64,000 bases of DNA from Lysobacteraceae bacterium (GCA_004297225.1 SCUI01000003.1:1-64000); one strand, 5' to 3'; positions 32,986 to 44,927 are shown, numbered from the stretch's first letter. The notes: generated by a model from the sequence alone, not told the origin. Numbers and translations are program-made.

Positions 32986-33084
32986 GGTTGTCCCCTAGAG
33001 GTTTTGAACTTCACGTGCCCACATGGCCGGTTACCCGGTCCGTCGGTAGCCGTGCAATGTCCCGCACGTGCATCCGGACTAGAC

Positions 33085-33099
33085 GCATATTGCGTGCCA
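33085..33099 (-). promoter_or_regulatory. Sigma-54 promoter of pilA
   Basis: On the reverse strand the sequence TGGCACG-N4-ATGC matches the sigma-54 consensus TGGCACG-N4-TTGC at all but one conserved base, with the -24 GG and -12 GC correctly spaced. The predicted transcript starts near 33073, about 88 bases before the pilA ATG. It lies between pilA and the gene for PilR, the sigma-54 activator of pilin genes in Pseudomonas and Xanthomonas. Confidence 0.8.
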
Positions 33100-33176
33100 A
33101 TGCGGCCTTTGTGGACACCAATTCATGGAACTGCGGGAGAGGTCACGGAACCCTCCCTGGCTTCCTGTGCGCAACC

Positions 33177-33211
33177 TGACGTGGTGCGTCACGTTCTGTC
33201 GGGAAGTGACA
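33177..33211. promoter_or_regulatory. Candidate PilR-binding region upstream of the pilA promoter
   Basis: Two small dyads lie about 80-110 bases upstream of the -24 element: TGACG/CGTCA (33177-33181 and 33187-33191) and TGTC/GACA (33197-33200 and 33208-33211). Pseudomonas PilR recognises TGTC-containing repeats at similar distance, so this is a reasonable enhancer candidate. The match is short and could be chance. Confidence 0.35.
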
Positions 33212-33218
33212 ATTTGCG

Positions 33219-34649
<1,431 letters not shown>

Positions 34650-34672
34650 GAGCCAACCTTAAAGGATCGCGG

Positions 34673-36256
34673 CTACGCCGGCAGCATCGCCCGGGGATCG
34701 GGCAGGACGATACGGAAGCAGTGGCCGCCGTCGGCCAGCTCCACGTAGTCCAGCGTCGCCTCGTTGGCCCGGCACAGCTCGCGGGCGATGTACAGGCCCA
34801 GGCCGGTGCCGTGCTCGGAGGTGGTGAAGAACGGCCGGAACAGCCTGTCCCGCAGTTCCTGCGCGATGCCGGGCCCCTGGTCGCGCACGTCCACGGTCGG
34901 GCGCCCGGCGCTGACGTGGAGGTCCACGACGATGTCGGCCGGGTCGCCTGGGTAGTGGCCATGCACCAGCGCGTTCTGCACCAGCACGGTCAGCACCTGC
35001 TGCAGATGGCGTGGGTCGACGAGCGCGGGCAGCCTGGGCTGGCCGGTGACTTCGATGCGGCCGGCGCCATCGGGCAGCACCTGGCGATGGTCGTCGACGA
35101 AGCGGCGCGCGAACGCGGCCAGGTCCAGGTGCTCGGCGCTGGCGCGCTCGCGGCGGGCCAGGCCCAGCACGCTTTCGACGATGCCGTTGGTGCGCTGGCA
35201 TTGCGCGTGGATGATCTGCAGCAGGCGCTGGTCGTCGGCCCCGATCCCGTTGGATTCCTGCAGCAGCTGGGTGGCGTAGTTGATCGCCGCCAGCGGATTG
35301 CGGATCTCGTGGGCCAGGCTGGCGGAGAACCGTCCCAGTGCACTCAGCGTCAGCGATTCGGCGCGGCGCGAGACCAGCGAGGTGTCGTCCAGGAACACCA
35401 GCGCGCTGTCGCCGTGGGCGAGCAGCCGGGCGAAGCGGGGCAGGACCTCGTGGTCGCCACCGACCCGCAGCGGCGTGTCGTCGCTTTTTCCCGTGGCTCG
35501 CCACTCGCGCAGGCGCTCGGCAAGGGGCGGCGCCATATCGGCCAGGCGGCGGTTGCGTCCCATGTCGCCGACCAGCAGCAGCGCCGCCTCGTTGGCCAGC
35601 CGGATCCCGCCGTCGCCGTCCACCAGCAGCACGCCGGTGCGCATGCGGCGGATGATCAGCTCGTTGATCGCCGCCATGTCGGCCAGCTCGCCGCCGCGGC
35701 GTTCGGCCAGCGCCTGGCTTTCACGGATCTGCCGGCCCAGCAGGTAGCTCAGCATCGCGATCGAAAGGAAGCTGACCGCGAACATCAGCGGCTCGGCCAG
35801 CGGTCGGTCGAAGCGGTAGACGGTGAGCGTGCTCCAGACGTATTCGCCGACCATCGCCGCGCCGGCCAGCGCGCCGGCGGCCAGGCCATGGCGCAGCGGC
35901 AGCAGCAGCGCGGTGGCGGCGACGTTGAATACCAGCATCAGGGCGATGCCGGAAGCGGCCGGCGGCAGGGCATGGATGGCCAGGGTGCCGGCGACCACGT
36001 CGATGACCAGCCCGACCAGCACCTGCGCGCGCAGCGCCCGCATGCGCAGGCCCCAGAACAGCAACGCCGCGGACGCGATGAGGTAGCCGACGCTGGTGGC
36101 CTTCGCCAGCAGCGGCAGGGCCGGCTGCGGCACCAGTTCGCGGATCGGGCCGAACAGCAGCAGCGCCAGCAGCCCGGCCTCGAGCACGCGGTACAGGCTG
36201 TAGAAATAGAGGTCCCGGTACTGGGCTTCGGCGATGCCGGTGTTCGGTGCGGGCAT
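34673..36256 (-). CDS. pilS: Membrane sensor histidine kinase PilS
   Basis: PilS is the sensor kinase partner of PilR. The 527-residue product has six hydrophobic segments in the first 190 residues, a PAS-like region (about 205-300), the dimerisation and phosphoacceptor domain with [17 protein letters not shown] (His316), and an ATPase domain with NALVHGH, DQGPGI and GTGLGLYIA boxes. I chose the ATG at 36256 because GGGGGAA lies just upstream; an earlier start at 36292 would read through the intergenic palindrome. It is divergent from sucC. Confidence 0.95.
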   Translation of the reverse strand: MPAPNTGIAEAQYRDLYFYSLYRVLEAGLLALLLFGPIRELVPQPALPLLAKATSVGYLIASAALLFWGLRMRALRAQVLVGLVIDVVAGTLAIHALPPAASGIALMLVFNVAATALLLPLRHGLAAGALAGAAMVGEYVWSTLTVYRFDRPLAEPLMFAVSFLSIAMLSYLLGRQIRESQALAERRGGELADMAAINELIIRRMRTGVLLVDGDGGIRLANEAALLLVGDMGRNRRLADMAPPLAERLREWRATGKSDDTPLRVGGDHEVLPRFARLLAHGDSALVFLDDTSLVSRRAESLTLSALGRFSASLAHEIRNPLAAINYATQLLQESNGIGADDQRLLQIIHAQCQRTNGIVESVLGLARRERASAEHLDLAAFARRFVDDHRQVLPDGAGRIEVTGQPRLPALVDPRHLQQVLTVLVQNALVHGHYPGDPADIVVDLHVSAGRPTVDVRDQGPGIAQELRDRLFRPFFTTSEHGTGLGLYIARELCRANEATLDYVELADGGHCFRIVLPDPRAMLPA

Positions 36257-36260
36257 GGTC

Positions 36261-36283
36261 TTCCCCCGGGGTCCCCGGGGGAA
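36261..36283. promoter_or_regulatory. Perfect 23-base palindrome between pilS and sucC
   Basis: TTCCCCCGGGG (36261-36271) and CCCCGGGGGAA (36273-36283) are exact reverse complements around a single T. The element lies five bases before the pilS start, so it supplies that gene's ribosome site, and it overlaps where a -35 box would be for the sucC -10 candidate TACAAT (36299-36304). It could be an operator or an RNA hairpin in the pilS leader. Confidence 0.6.
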
Positions 36284-36336
36284 CGTTACCACTGGGGGTA
36301 CAATGGCGGGCTCTGTTCCTCCCCTGTTGGACGACG

Positions 36337-37506
<1,170 letters not shown>

Positions 37507-37525
37507 TCCAAGGAACCAGAATTAC

Positions 37526-38398
37526 ATGAGCGTCCTCGTCAACAAGAACACCAAGGTCCTGGTCCAGGGCTTCACCGGCACCCAGGGCACCTTCCACGCC
37601 GAACAGATGCTCGACTACGGCACCAAGGTCGTCGGCGGCGTCACCCCGGGCAAGGGCGGCACCGAGCACCTGGGCCTGCCGGTGTTCAACACCATGTCCG
37701 ACGCCGTCGCCGAGACCGGCGCCGACGCCTCCGTCATCTACGTGCCGCCGCCGTACGCGGCCGACGCGATCCTGGAAGCCGCCGATGCCGGCATCAAGGT
37801 GATCGTCGCCATCACCGAGGGCATCCCGGTGCTGGACATGCTGCGGGTCAAGAACACGCTGAAGGGCTACGACGACGTCGTGCTGGTCGGCCCGAACTGC
37901 CCGGGCATCATCACCCCGGGCGAGTGCAAGATCGGGATCATGCCGGGGCATATCCACATGCCGGGCAAGGTCGCGATCGTGTCGCGCTCGGGCACGCTGA
38001 CCTACGAAGCCGTGAAGCAGACGACCGATGCGGGCCTGGGCCAGTCGACGGTGATCGGCATCGGCGGCGACCCGATCAACGGCCTCAACTTCATCGACTG
38101 CCTGAAGCTGTTCCAGGACGATCCGCAGACGCAGGGCATCATCATGGTCGGCGAGATCGGCGGTTCGGCCGAGGAGGAAGCGGCCGAGTTCATCGCCGCG
38201 CACGTGACCAAGCCGGTGGTCGGTTTCATCGCCGGCGCGTCGGCTCCCAAGGGCAAGCGCATGGGCCACGCCGGCGCGATCGCCTCCGGCGGCGCGGGCA
38301 CCGCGGAAGGCAAGTTTGCCGCGATGGAGAAGGCCGGCGTCACCACGGTGCGCTCGCCTGGCGACCTCGGCGCCGCGATCGCCAGGCGCCTCGCGTAA
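37526..38398 (+). CDS. sucD: Succinyl-CoA synthetase alpha subunit
   Basis: SucD carries the CoA site and the phosphohistidine intermediate of succinyl-CoA synthetase. The 290-residue product shows [15 protein letters not shown] at the N-terminus, [31 protein letters not shown], and the active-site His in [16 protein letters not shown] precedes the ATG. It forms an operon with sucC and is followed six bases later by an inverted pair of REP elements. Confidence 0.97.
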   Translation: MSVLVNKNTKVLVQGFTGTQGTFHAEQMLDYGTKVVGGVTPGKGGTEHLGLPVFNTMSDAVAETGADASVIYVPPPYAADAILEAADAGIKVIVAITEGIPVLDMLRVKNTLKGYDDVVLVGPNCPGIITPGECKIGIMPGHIHMPGKVAIVSRSGTLTYEAVKQTTDAGLGQSTVIGIGGDPINGLNFIDCLKLFQDDPQTQGIIMVGEIGGSAEEEAAEFIAAHVTKPVVGFIAGASAPKGKRMGHAGAIASGGAGTAEGKFAAMEKAGVTTVRSPGDLGAAIARRLA

Positions 38399-38403
38399 TC
38401 CTT

Positions 38404-38458
38404 GTAGAGCCGACCCATGGTCGGCTACGTGCATGAGCCGACCATGGGTCGGCTCTAC
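38404..38458. repeat. Inverted pair of GTAG-type REP elements after sucD
   Basis: Two 23-base REPs face each other: one starting GTAG at 38404 and its exact reverse complement ending CTAC at 38458, with a nine-base spacer. Each has an eight-base-pair stem (AGCCGACC/GGTCGGCT). The arrangement matches SMAG elements of Stenotrophomonas. The right copy gives the TAG stop codon (38455-38457) of the convergent aldo/keto reductase gene. The pair may also act as a bidirectional terminator or mRNA stabiliser. Confidence 0.88.
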
Positions 38459-39429
38459 ATGGCGACGGAGGCTTCAACCCGTTGCCATTCGGCCTCGCCA
38501 AGGCGCTCGAACACGTCGAGCGCCTCCAGGTTCTGCAATAGCTGTTCGCTGCGCGAGGCGCCCATCATCACCGTGCTCACGTGCGGGTTGCGCAGGCACC
38601 AGGCGATCGCCAGCGGGGCGGGTCCGACGCCCAGTTCGCGGGCCAGGGTGGTGAACTTGCGCGCGCGTTCCACCCTCCGCTCCTTCGGTTCGCCGAGCAC
38701 CGAGGACTGCAGCCAGGCGTAGTCCTGCTGCGCCAGCCGGCCTTCCTGGTGCACGCCGTTGTTGTACTTGCCGGTCAGCAGGCCCGAGGCCAGCGGCGAC
38801 CAGGTCGTGGTGCCCATGCCGAATTCGGCGTACAGCGGCGCGTATTCGCTTTCGACGCGCTCGCGGTGCATCAGGTGGTACTGCGGCTGTTCCATCGTGG
38901 GCGCCTGCAGGTTGCGCAGGCGCGCGATCTTGTGCGCTTCGCGGATCTTCTCGGCCGGCCATTCCGACGTGCCCCAGTACAGCACCTTGCCCTGCTGTAC
39001 CAGCGCATCCATGGCGCGCACGGTTTCCTCGATCGGCGTGTCCGGATCGGGGCGGTGGCAGAAGTACAGGTCCAGGTAGTCCACGCGCAGGCGCTTCAGC
39101 GCGTCGTGGCAGGCGTCGACCACGTGCTTGCGCGACAGGCCGCGCTGGGTCGGTCTAGGGTCCCTGGTCGAGCCGAAGAAGACCTTGCTGGAGACGCAGT
39201 AGCCGTCGCGCGGCAGGCGCAGGTCGGCGATCGCATCGCCCATCACTCGTTCGGCTTCGCCGTTGGCATAAGTCTCGGCGTTGTCGAAGAAGTTGACGCC
39301 GTGGTCCCACGCCGCCGCGATCAACTCCCGCGCCGTGTCGCGGCCTACCTGGTTGCCGAAGGTGACCCAGGCGCCGAACGACAGCGCCGACAACTGCAAT
39401 CCGGACGAACCCAGGCGGCGGTACTGCAT
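38455..39429 (-). CDS. Aldo/keto reductase, potassium-channel beta-subunit-like
   Basis: The 324-residue product is an NADPH-dependent aldo/keto reductase of the AKR6-like group (voltage-gated potassium channel beta-subunit relatives). It opens with MQYRRLGSSGLQLSALSFG, carries Tyr in DNAETYANGEAE, Lys in SSKVFFG and His in YFCHRPD as the catalytic set, and has the SPLASGLLTGKY motif. The natural substrate is unknown. A GAGGAG ribosome site precedes the ATG. Its stop codon is part of a REP element, so the C-terminal end is defined by the repeat. Confidence 0.9.
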   Translation of the reverse strand: MQYRRLGSSGLQLSALSFGAWVTFGNQVGRDTARELIAAAWDHGVNFFDNAETYANGEAERVMGDAIADLRLPRDGYCVSSKVFFGSTRDPRPTQRGLSRKHVVDACHDALKRLRVDYLDLYFCHRPDPDTPIEETVRAMDALVQQGKVLYWGTSEWPAEKIREAHKIARLRNLQAPTMEQPQYHLMHRERVESEYAPLYAEFGMGTTTWSPLASGLLTGKYNNGVHQEGRLAQQDYAWLQSSVLGEPKERRVERARKFTTLARELGVGPAPLAIAWCLRNPHVSTVMMGASRSEQLLQNLEALDVFERLGEAEWQRVEASVAM

Positions 39430-39469
39430 CGGGCGACTCCTCGGGAGGGTCGCCTGATGGTAGCAACCG

Positions 39470-40510
39470 TCAGTCGACGGGCGGTGGCGGCGGCGGGGGC
39501 GGCGGGGGTGGCGCGGGTGGCGGCGGCGGGACGGGGAAGCGCATGGGCTCGGGGACCGCGATCATCGTGGTGCCGACGGCGCGCTTGCGCAGGTAGCCGA
39601 TCTCGACCTTGTCCCCGGTCTCGCGCCCGCGCAAGGCCTCCATCACCGCGCGCGGCGAGTCCACCGCCTTGCCGTCCACGCGCTGGATCACGTCGCCGGC
39701 GCGCAGTCCTGCCAGTTCGGGGCCGGCGTTGAGCACCAGCACGCCGCGGTCGGTGCCGAAGTAGCCGCCGAGGTCCTTGTCCAGGCTCGCCAGGTTGAAG
39801 CCGTTCCAGCGCAGCGCCTCGGCGAGCACGGGGAAGGCGCAGGGCTCGCCGTCGCAATCGGACAGGTGCATGACTTCGCGCCGGATCTTCGGCATCTGCG
39901 CGCGCACGGCTTCGGTGGCGGCCCGCGCTTCCTCGACCTGGATGCGGATCTTCGACATGTCCGGCAGTGCCACCGGCGCGGCGTCGAGGAAGACGACCCG
40001 GTCGCCGGGCCGCGGCGCGACCGCCACGGTGGCCTCCTTGCCGCCGCGCACGTAGCGCAGCTGGACCTTCGAGCCTTCGCCATGGGCGGCGCTGCGCGTC
40101 GCCGCGGGCAGGGCGGCGAGCGCGCGCTGCAGCGCCGCGGCATCGGCGGCGGCCGCGGGCGGTGGCGCGACGTCGTCGGGCAGCAGGTCGTCGCCGGGGA
40201 GTTCCTGCGACAGCCGGTCGCCGCGGCGCAGGCGCATCAGCGCCTCGTTCGCGGCCACCCGGCGCAGCCACGCCCAGAATGGCGCGCCGTCCACGCCGCG
40301 GAACTCGCCGATCCGGTCGAACAACTTGAGCATGGTGTCCTGCAGCACGTCGGCAGCCTCGTCGCGGTCGCCGCAGATCCGCAGCGCCAGGGTGAATACC
40401 GGCCGCTCGAACCAGCGGAAGAGCTGCTCGAAAGCCGCCCGGTCGCCGCTACGCGCTCTGGCGAGCAGGCTGGCCGGGACGTCGATCGCGAAGGAAGAGG
40501 CGGTGGGCAT
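39470..40510 (-). CDS. ECF sigma region 2 fused in frame to a PDZ-domain protein
   Basis: The 346-residue frame starts as an ECF sigma factor: region 2 lies at about residues 15-98 (LFRWFERPVFTLALRICGDRDEAADVLQD and WLRRVAANEALMRLR, in pieces). The start of region 4 appears as RALAALPAATRS (129-140), then the sequence switches to GEGSKVQLRYVRGGKEATVAVAPR, which looks like the tail of a PDZ domain. A second PDZ domain spans about 232-318 and the protein ends in a long proline run. Region 4, needed to bind -35 DNA, is missing. An in-frame deletion joining two genes is the simplest origin; function is doubtful. Confidence 0.7.
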   Translation of the reverse strand: MPTASSFAIDVPASLLARARSGDRAAFEQLFRWFERPVFTLALRICGDRDEAADVLQDTMLKLFDRIGEFRGVDGAPFWAWLRRVAANEALMRLRRGDRLSQELPGDDLLPDDVAPPPAAAADAAALQRALAALPAATRSAAHGEGSKVQLRYVRGGKEATVAVAPRPGDRVVFLDAAPVALPDMSKIRIQVEEARAATEAVRAQMPKIRREVMHLSDCDGEPCAFPVLAEALRWNGFNLASLDKDLGGYFGTDRGVLVLNAGPELAGLRAGDVIQRVDGKAVDSPRAVMEALRGRETGDKVEIGYLRKRAVGTTMIAVPEPMRFPVPPPPPAPPPPPPPPPPPVD

Positions 40511-40602
40511 TCGATACCTGGGATGCGCCGGGCGGGGAAAGGGTCGCAGGGGAGGCTATGATCGGGATCGCGCCAAGCTGCGCTCCAACGGGGATTCGAG
40601 AA

Positions 40603-41556
40603 ATGACGTACACGCTGCTCGCCGGCATCCTGGCCCTCGCCGGCATCATCCTGCTGTTCAAGACCGTGCGCATGGTCCCGCAGGGCTACGAATGGACGGT
40701 GGAGCGCTTCGGCCGCTACACCCAGACGCTGACCCCGGGCCTGCACTTCCTGATCCCCGTGGTCTACGGCATCGGCCGCAAGGTCAACATGATGGAGCAG
40801 GTGCTCGAGGTCCCCAGCCAGGACGTGATCACCAAGGACAACGCGGTGGTCAAGGTCGACGGCATCGTCTTCTTCCAGGTACTGGACGCGGCCAAGGCGG
40901 CTTACGAGGTGGCGACGCTGGAAATCGCGATCCTCAACCTGGTGATGACCAACATCCGCACCGCGATCGGCTCGATGGATCTTGACGAGTCGCTGTCCAA
41001 GCGCGACGAGATCAACGCCAAGGTGCTGGTGGCGGTGGACCAGGCGACGCACCCGTGGGGCATCAAGGTCAACCGCATCGAACTGAAGGACATCGCGCCG
41101 CCGCGCGACCTGGTCGAGGCGATGGCGCGGCAGATGAAGGCCGAGCGCGAGAAGCGCGCCAACATCCTCGAGGCCGAGGGTTTCCGCCAGGCGGCGATCC
41201 TCAAGGCCGAGGGCGAGAAGCAGTCGACGATCCTGGAAGCCGAGGGCGACAAGGAAGCCGCGTTCCGCCAGGCCGAGGCGCGCGAGCGCCTGGCCGAGGC
41301 CGAGGCCAAGGCCACCAAGTTCGTCTCCGACGCGATCGCCGGCGGCAACGTGCAGGCGATCAACTACTTCGTCGCGCAGAAGTACATCGAGGCGTTCAAG
41401 GCGCTGGCCGAGGCGCCGAACCAGAAGTTCGTGATGATGCCGATGGAGTCGGCCGGCGTGATCGGCTCGCTCGGCGGCATCGCCGAGCTGGCCAAGGAAG
41501 CGCTGGAACGGCAGGGCAGCGGCCGCGCGGTCGCGCCGCCGCGCGCGGGAGGCTGA
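40603..41556 (+). CDS. SPFH/band 7 (stomatin, QmcA-like) membrane protein
   Basis: The 317-residue product has one N-terminal membrane segment (about residues 4-22), a stomatin/prohibitin domain beginning VPQGYEWTVERFGRY, and a long Ala/Glu-rich coiled coil (about 175-265). Members form large ring-like assemblies in lipid microdomains and often affect membrane proteases. The partner NfeD-type gene follows after three bases, as with qmcA-ybbK in Escherichia coli. ATG at 40603 is preferred over one at 40558 because it puts the membrane segment at the N-terminus. Confidence 0.9.
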   Translation: MTYTLLAGILALAGIILLFKTVRMVPQGYEWTVERFGRYTQTLTPGLHFLIPVVYGIGRKVNMMEQVLEVPSQDVITKDNAVVKVDGIVFFQVLDAAKAAYEVATLEIAILNLVMTNIRTAIGSMDLDESLSKRDEINAKVLVAVDQATHPWGIKVNRIELKDIAPPRDLVEAMARQMKAEREKRANILEAEGFRQAAILKAEGEKQSTILEAEGDKEAAFRQAEARERLAEAEAKATKFVSDAIAGGNVQAINYFVAQKYIEAFKALAEAPNQKFVMMPMESAGVIGSLGGIAELAKEALERQGSGRAVAPPRAGG

Positions 41557-41559
41557 GCC

Positions 41560-41991
41560 ATGCGCTGGGACGTGTTCGCGTGGGCGGCGCTAGCGCTGCT
41601 GCTGTTCGCCGCCGAGGCGCTGGCGCCCGGCGCCTTCATGCTGTGGCTGGGCTTCGCCGCCACCGCGGTGCTGCTGGCGGTGCTGTTCGTGCCGGGCATC
41701 CCGTTGCTGGTGCAGGTCGGTGCCTTCGTGGTGCTCAGTTTCGTCTCGATCCAGGTCTACCGCCGCTGGTTCCGTCGCCGCGAGCCGCAGAGCGACCGCC
41801 CCGACCTCAACCGCCGCACCGCGGCGCTGGTCGGCGAGGTGGTGGTGCTGCAGGAGGCGATCGTCGCCGGCCGCGGCCGGGTGCAGATCGCCGACGCCTA
41901 CTGGACCGTGACCGGGCCGGAGCTGCCGGCCGGCGCGCGCGTGCGCATCACCGGCGCCCGCGGCATGGAGCTTCAGGTGGAGTCCGCCTGA
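41560..41991 (+). CDS. NfeD-family membrane protein
   Basis: The 143-residue product has two or three hydrophobic segments in the first 65 residues, followed by a soluble OB-fold domain (about 80-143) containing TAALVGEVVVLQE and GARVRITGARGMELQVE, typical of NfeD/YbbK proteins. Such proteins pair with SPFH proteins in the membrane; the gene order here supports that partnership. The biochemical role is not defined. Confidence 0.88.
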   Translation: MRWDVFAWAALALLLFAAEALAPGAFMLWLGFAATAVLLAVLFVPGIPLLVQVGAFVVLSFVSIQVYRRWFRRREPQSDRPDLNRRTAALVGEVVVLQEAIVAGRGRVQIADAYWTVTGPELPAGARVRITGARGMELQVESA

Positions 41992-42033
41992 CCCCGCGGC
42001 GATAATGGGGGTCCCCTCGCCGCGAGACCCCCC

Positions 42034-43145
<1,112 letters not shown>

Positions 43146-43149
<4 letters not shown>

Positions 43150-43176
43150 TTCCCCCCGGCCGCGGTTGGCTACACT
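43146..43176 (+). promoter_or_regulatory. Candidate promoter of gcvH
   Basis: TTGATT (43146-43151) and TACACT (43171-43176) are separated by 19 bases. The first hexamer overlaps the gcvT stop. The spacing is long, so this is only a plausible secondary promoter; gcvH could equally be read from the gcvT promoter. Confidence 0.3.
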
Positions 43177-43222
43177 ACGCCCCACCCCCACACGGTCATC
43201 GACCACAACCCCGGAGCACACG

Positions 43223-43618
43223 ATGAGCGAGATCCCCGGCGACCTGAAATTCCTGAAGTCCCACGAGTGGGCGCGCCTGGACGGCGACGGCAAGGTCACT
43301 GTCGGCATCTCCGACCACGCGCAGGGATTGCTGGGCGACCTGGTCTACGTCGAGCTGCCGAACGTGGGCGACCATGTCGAGGCCGGCAACGCCAGCGCGG
43401 TGGTCGAATCGGTGAAGGCGGCGTCGGACGTGTACAGCCCGGTCAGCGGCACCGTGGTCGAGGTCAACGGCGCGCTCGCCGACAAGCCCGAGACCATCAA
43501 CGAGGACGCCTACGGCGACGGCTGGCTGTTCGTCGTGCAGCTCGACGAGGCGTCGCAGCTGGATGAAATGCTCGACCCGGACGCGTACGCGGAGCTGCTG
43601 GAAGAAGACGATCACTGA
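43223..43618 (+). CDS. gcvH: Glycine cleavage system H protein
   Basis: GcvH carries the lipoyl group that shuttles the aminomethyl unit between the P, T and L proteins. The 131-residue product has the lipoyl-domain motif [14 protein letters not shown] with Lys65 as the lipoylated residue, and the conserved KSHEWAR near the N-terminus. The family start MSEIP sets the ATG at 43223; an in-frame start at 43166 is too far upstream. A strong terminator lies 50 bases after the stop. Confidence 0.97.
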   Translation: MSEIPGDLKFLKSHEWARLDGDGKVTVGISDHAQGLLGDLVYVELPNVGDHVEAGNASAVVESVKAASDVYSPVSGTVVEVNGALADKPETINEDAYGDGWLFVVQLDEASQLDEMLDPDAYAELLEEDDH

Positions 43619-43667
43619 TGTGCGGCCGAGCATCGCTCGGCACTGCGACGGGACATCGAAACATCCG

Positions 43668-43693
43668 ACCGGCCGCCTCGCGCGGCCGGTTTT
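43668..43693 (+). terminator. Rho-independent terminator after gcvH
   Basis: ACCGGCCGC (43668-43676) and GCGGCCGGT (43682-43690) form a nine-base-pair stem with a five-base loop, followed directly by TTT. It should end the gcvT-gcvH transcript. Confidence 0.75.
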
Positions 43694-43694
43694 C

Positions 43695-44043
43695 GTTCCG
43701 GCGGGGGCGCCGGATTTTTGCGCAAATCGGCCGTTCGGGGCTGCTGCGACGCGCCACGGCGGGCATCGCGTTCAAGTCCGCGACAGGGGCGTCGGGCGGG
43801 GTTGCACGCGATGCTTCGACGCATGCGCGCCGGCATTCGCCGCCGCGCCGCGATGCACGCCGCCAGCACCGCGCATCGCGCGCGGACCGCAGGAAACAAG
43901 TGCTTTTCATGCAATGCACCCGCGCGCGCCGCGTATCGCGCGACGCGCGATGCGATGCCGCCGGGCGTTCGCCGCGCGGTCGCGTGGAGCGCGCCGGCCC
44001 GGTCGCCGTCGCCCCGGGGCTTGCATTTTTTTCGCCGGGGTTG
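43695..44043. other. Intergenic stretch without a recognisable gene
   Basis: About 350 bases between the gcvH terminator and the next promoter. All six frames give only Arg/Ala-rich translations with no family resemblance, so I do not call a protein. The stretch is very rich in GCGCGC, CGCG and GATGC/GCATC words and has one TTTGCGCAAA palindrome near 43718. A T-run (GCATTTTTTTCG) just upstream of the TTGACA box at 44044 could be an UP-element. Confidence 0.5.
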
Positions 44044-44072
44044 TTGACAGCCGAAAAAACCGTGATTAGGTT
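44044..44072 (+). promoter_or_regulatory. Strong sigma-70-type promoter upstream of the H1-like gene
   Basis: A perfect TTGACA (44044-44049) is followed after 17 bases by TAGGTT (44067-44072), a weaker -10. A T-rich tract lies just upstream. The predicted start is near 44079, over 300 bases before the histone H1-like ATG, with a terminator in between. Confidence 0.6.
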
Positions 44073-44078
44073 TCGCCC

Positions 44079-44250
44079 AGCAGACGCGACCTGCAGGCAA
44101 GAGTGAGTCGGAGCATCGAGACAACGCGCAACGCACCGCAACCTTCCGCCCGGAACTTCGTCAAGGTGGACGCGGGCATCGTCTCCCCCGAGAAAGCCGA
44201 ACGTCGCATCGAACACACCGACCTGCATCGCCCGGCGATGCGGGTTTTTT
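44079..44250 (+). ncRNA. Candidate small RNA or attenuated leader ahead of the H1-like gene
   Basis: The interval between the promoter at 44044-44072 and an intrinsic terminator would give an RNA of about 170 bases. The terminator has GCATCGCC/GGCGATGC (within 44222-44244, extendable by a U-G pair to about ten pairs) and six T at 44245-44250. No convincing ORF is contained; a GTG-initiated 88-codon frame at 44103 crosses the terminator and resembles nothing known to me. I see no match to 6S, tmRNA or other known RNAs. The alternative is a leader whose terminator attenuates the H1-like gene. The next 142 bases (44251-44392) hold only that leader and a GAGGAG ribosome site. Confidence 0.35.
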
Positions 44251-44392
44251 GTTGCCGGCGCATGGCCGCCGGCCGTCCCGAATCCGTTCCGGTGCGCCTG
44301 GCGCGCCGGCGGTTGGTCGCGGGTCCGACTCCCGCGGCGCTGCTTTGCACTGGGCAGCTGTACCCGTAAGTCAACTGACGAGGAGCCATCAC

Positions 44393-44899
44393 ATGGCCAT
44401 GAAGAAAGCTGCGAAGAAGTCCGCCAAGAAGGCGACGAAACGTACCACCCGCAAGCCGGCTGCCAAGAAGGCCGCCGCCAAGCGCCGGCCGGCCAAGAAG
44501 GCCGCCAAGAAGGCGACCCGCAAGACCGCCGCCAAGCGCCGGCCGGCCAAGAAGGCCGCGAAGAAGACGGCCCGCAAGTCGACCGCCCGCAAGACGACGC
44601 GCAAGAGCGCGGCGAAGAAGACCGCTCGCAAGGGCGCGGCGAAGAAGACGGCCCGCAAGTCCACCCGCAAGACCGCTCGCAAGAGCACGGCGAAGAAGTC
44701 GGCCCGCAAGGCCGCGAAGCGCCCGGCGAAGAAGGCGGCTGCCAAGCGCCGTCCCGCCAAGAAGGCTGGTGCGAAGAAGACCGCGAAGAAGGCGGCGAAG
44801 CGCCCGGCTGCCAAGAAGGCCGCGAAGAAGGCACGGCGTCCGGCGAAGAGGAAGGCTGCCCCCGTGGCAATGCCGTCCGCGCCCGCGCCGATGATGTAA
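44393..44899 (+). CDS. Histone H1-like DNA-binding protein (Lys/Ala-rich)
   Basis: The 168-residue product is almost entirely Lys, Ala, Arg, Pro and Thr, built of loose repeats such as AAKRRPAKKA (three copies) and KKTARKS. This composition matches bacterial histone H1-like proteins (Hc1/AlgP tails), which bind DNA without sequence specificity and affect nucleoid structure. It ends in a neutral Ala/Pro/Met tail. GAGGAG lies seven bases before the ATG. Repeat number probably varies between strains because the DNA is internally repetitive. Confidence 0.88.
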   Translation: MAMKKAAKKSAKKATKRTTRKPAAKKAAAKRRPAKKAAKKATRKTAAKRRPAKKAAKKTARKSTARKTTRKSAAKKTARKGAAKKTARKSTRKTARKSTAKKSARKAAKRPAKKAAAKRRPAKKAGAKKTAKKAAKRPAAKKAAKKARRPAKRKAAPVAMPSAPAPMM

Positions 44900-44927
44900 G
44901 CAGCAGTCCCGACTGCCGTAAATCAAG

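Noticed and set aside
38404-38458. REP pair read as a simple terminator of sucCD
   Set aside because: There is no T-run after either hairpin, and near-identical copies elsewhere show that it is a dispersed REP element; any terminator role would be secondary.
43618-44106. Open frames of about 160 codons on both strands in the gap after gcvH
   Set aside because: Arg/Ala-rich translations with no resemblance to known families; they cross the gcvH terminator and the TTGACA promoter.
44319-44335. Hairpin resembling a tRNA T-arm (GCGGG-TCCGACT-CCCGC)
   Set aside because: The loop lacks the TTC motif, and no acceptor, D or anticodon arm can be folded around it, so it is not a tRNA gene.
44103-44369. 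A GTG-initiated 88-codon frame in the leader of the H1-like gene
   Set aside because: It runs through the terminator hairpin, has no ribosome site that I can see, and the product is not recognisable.
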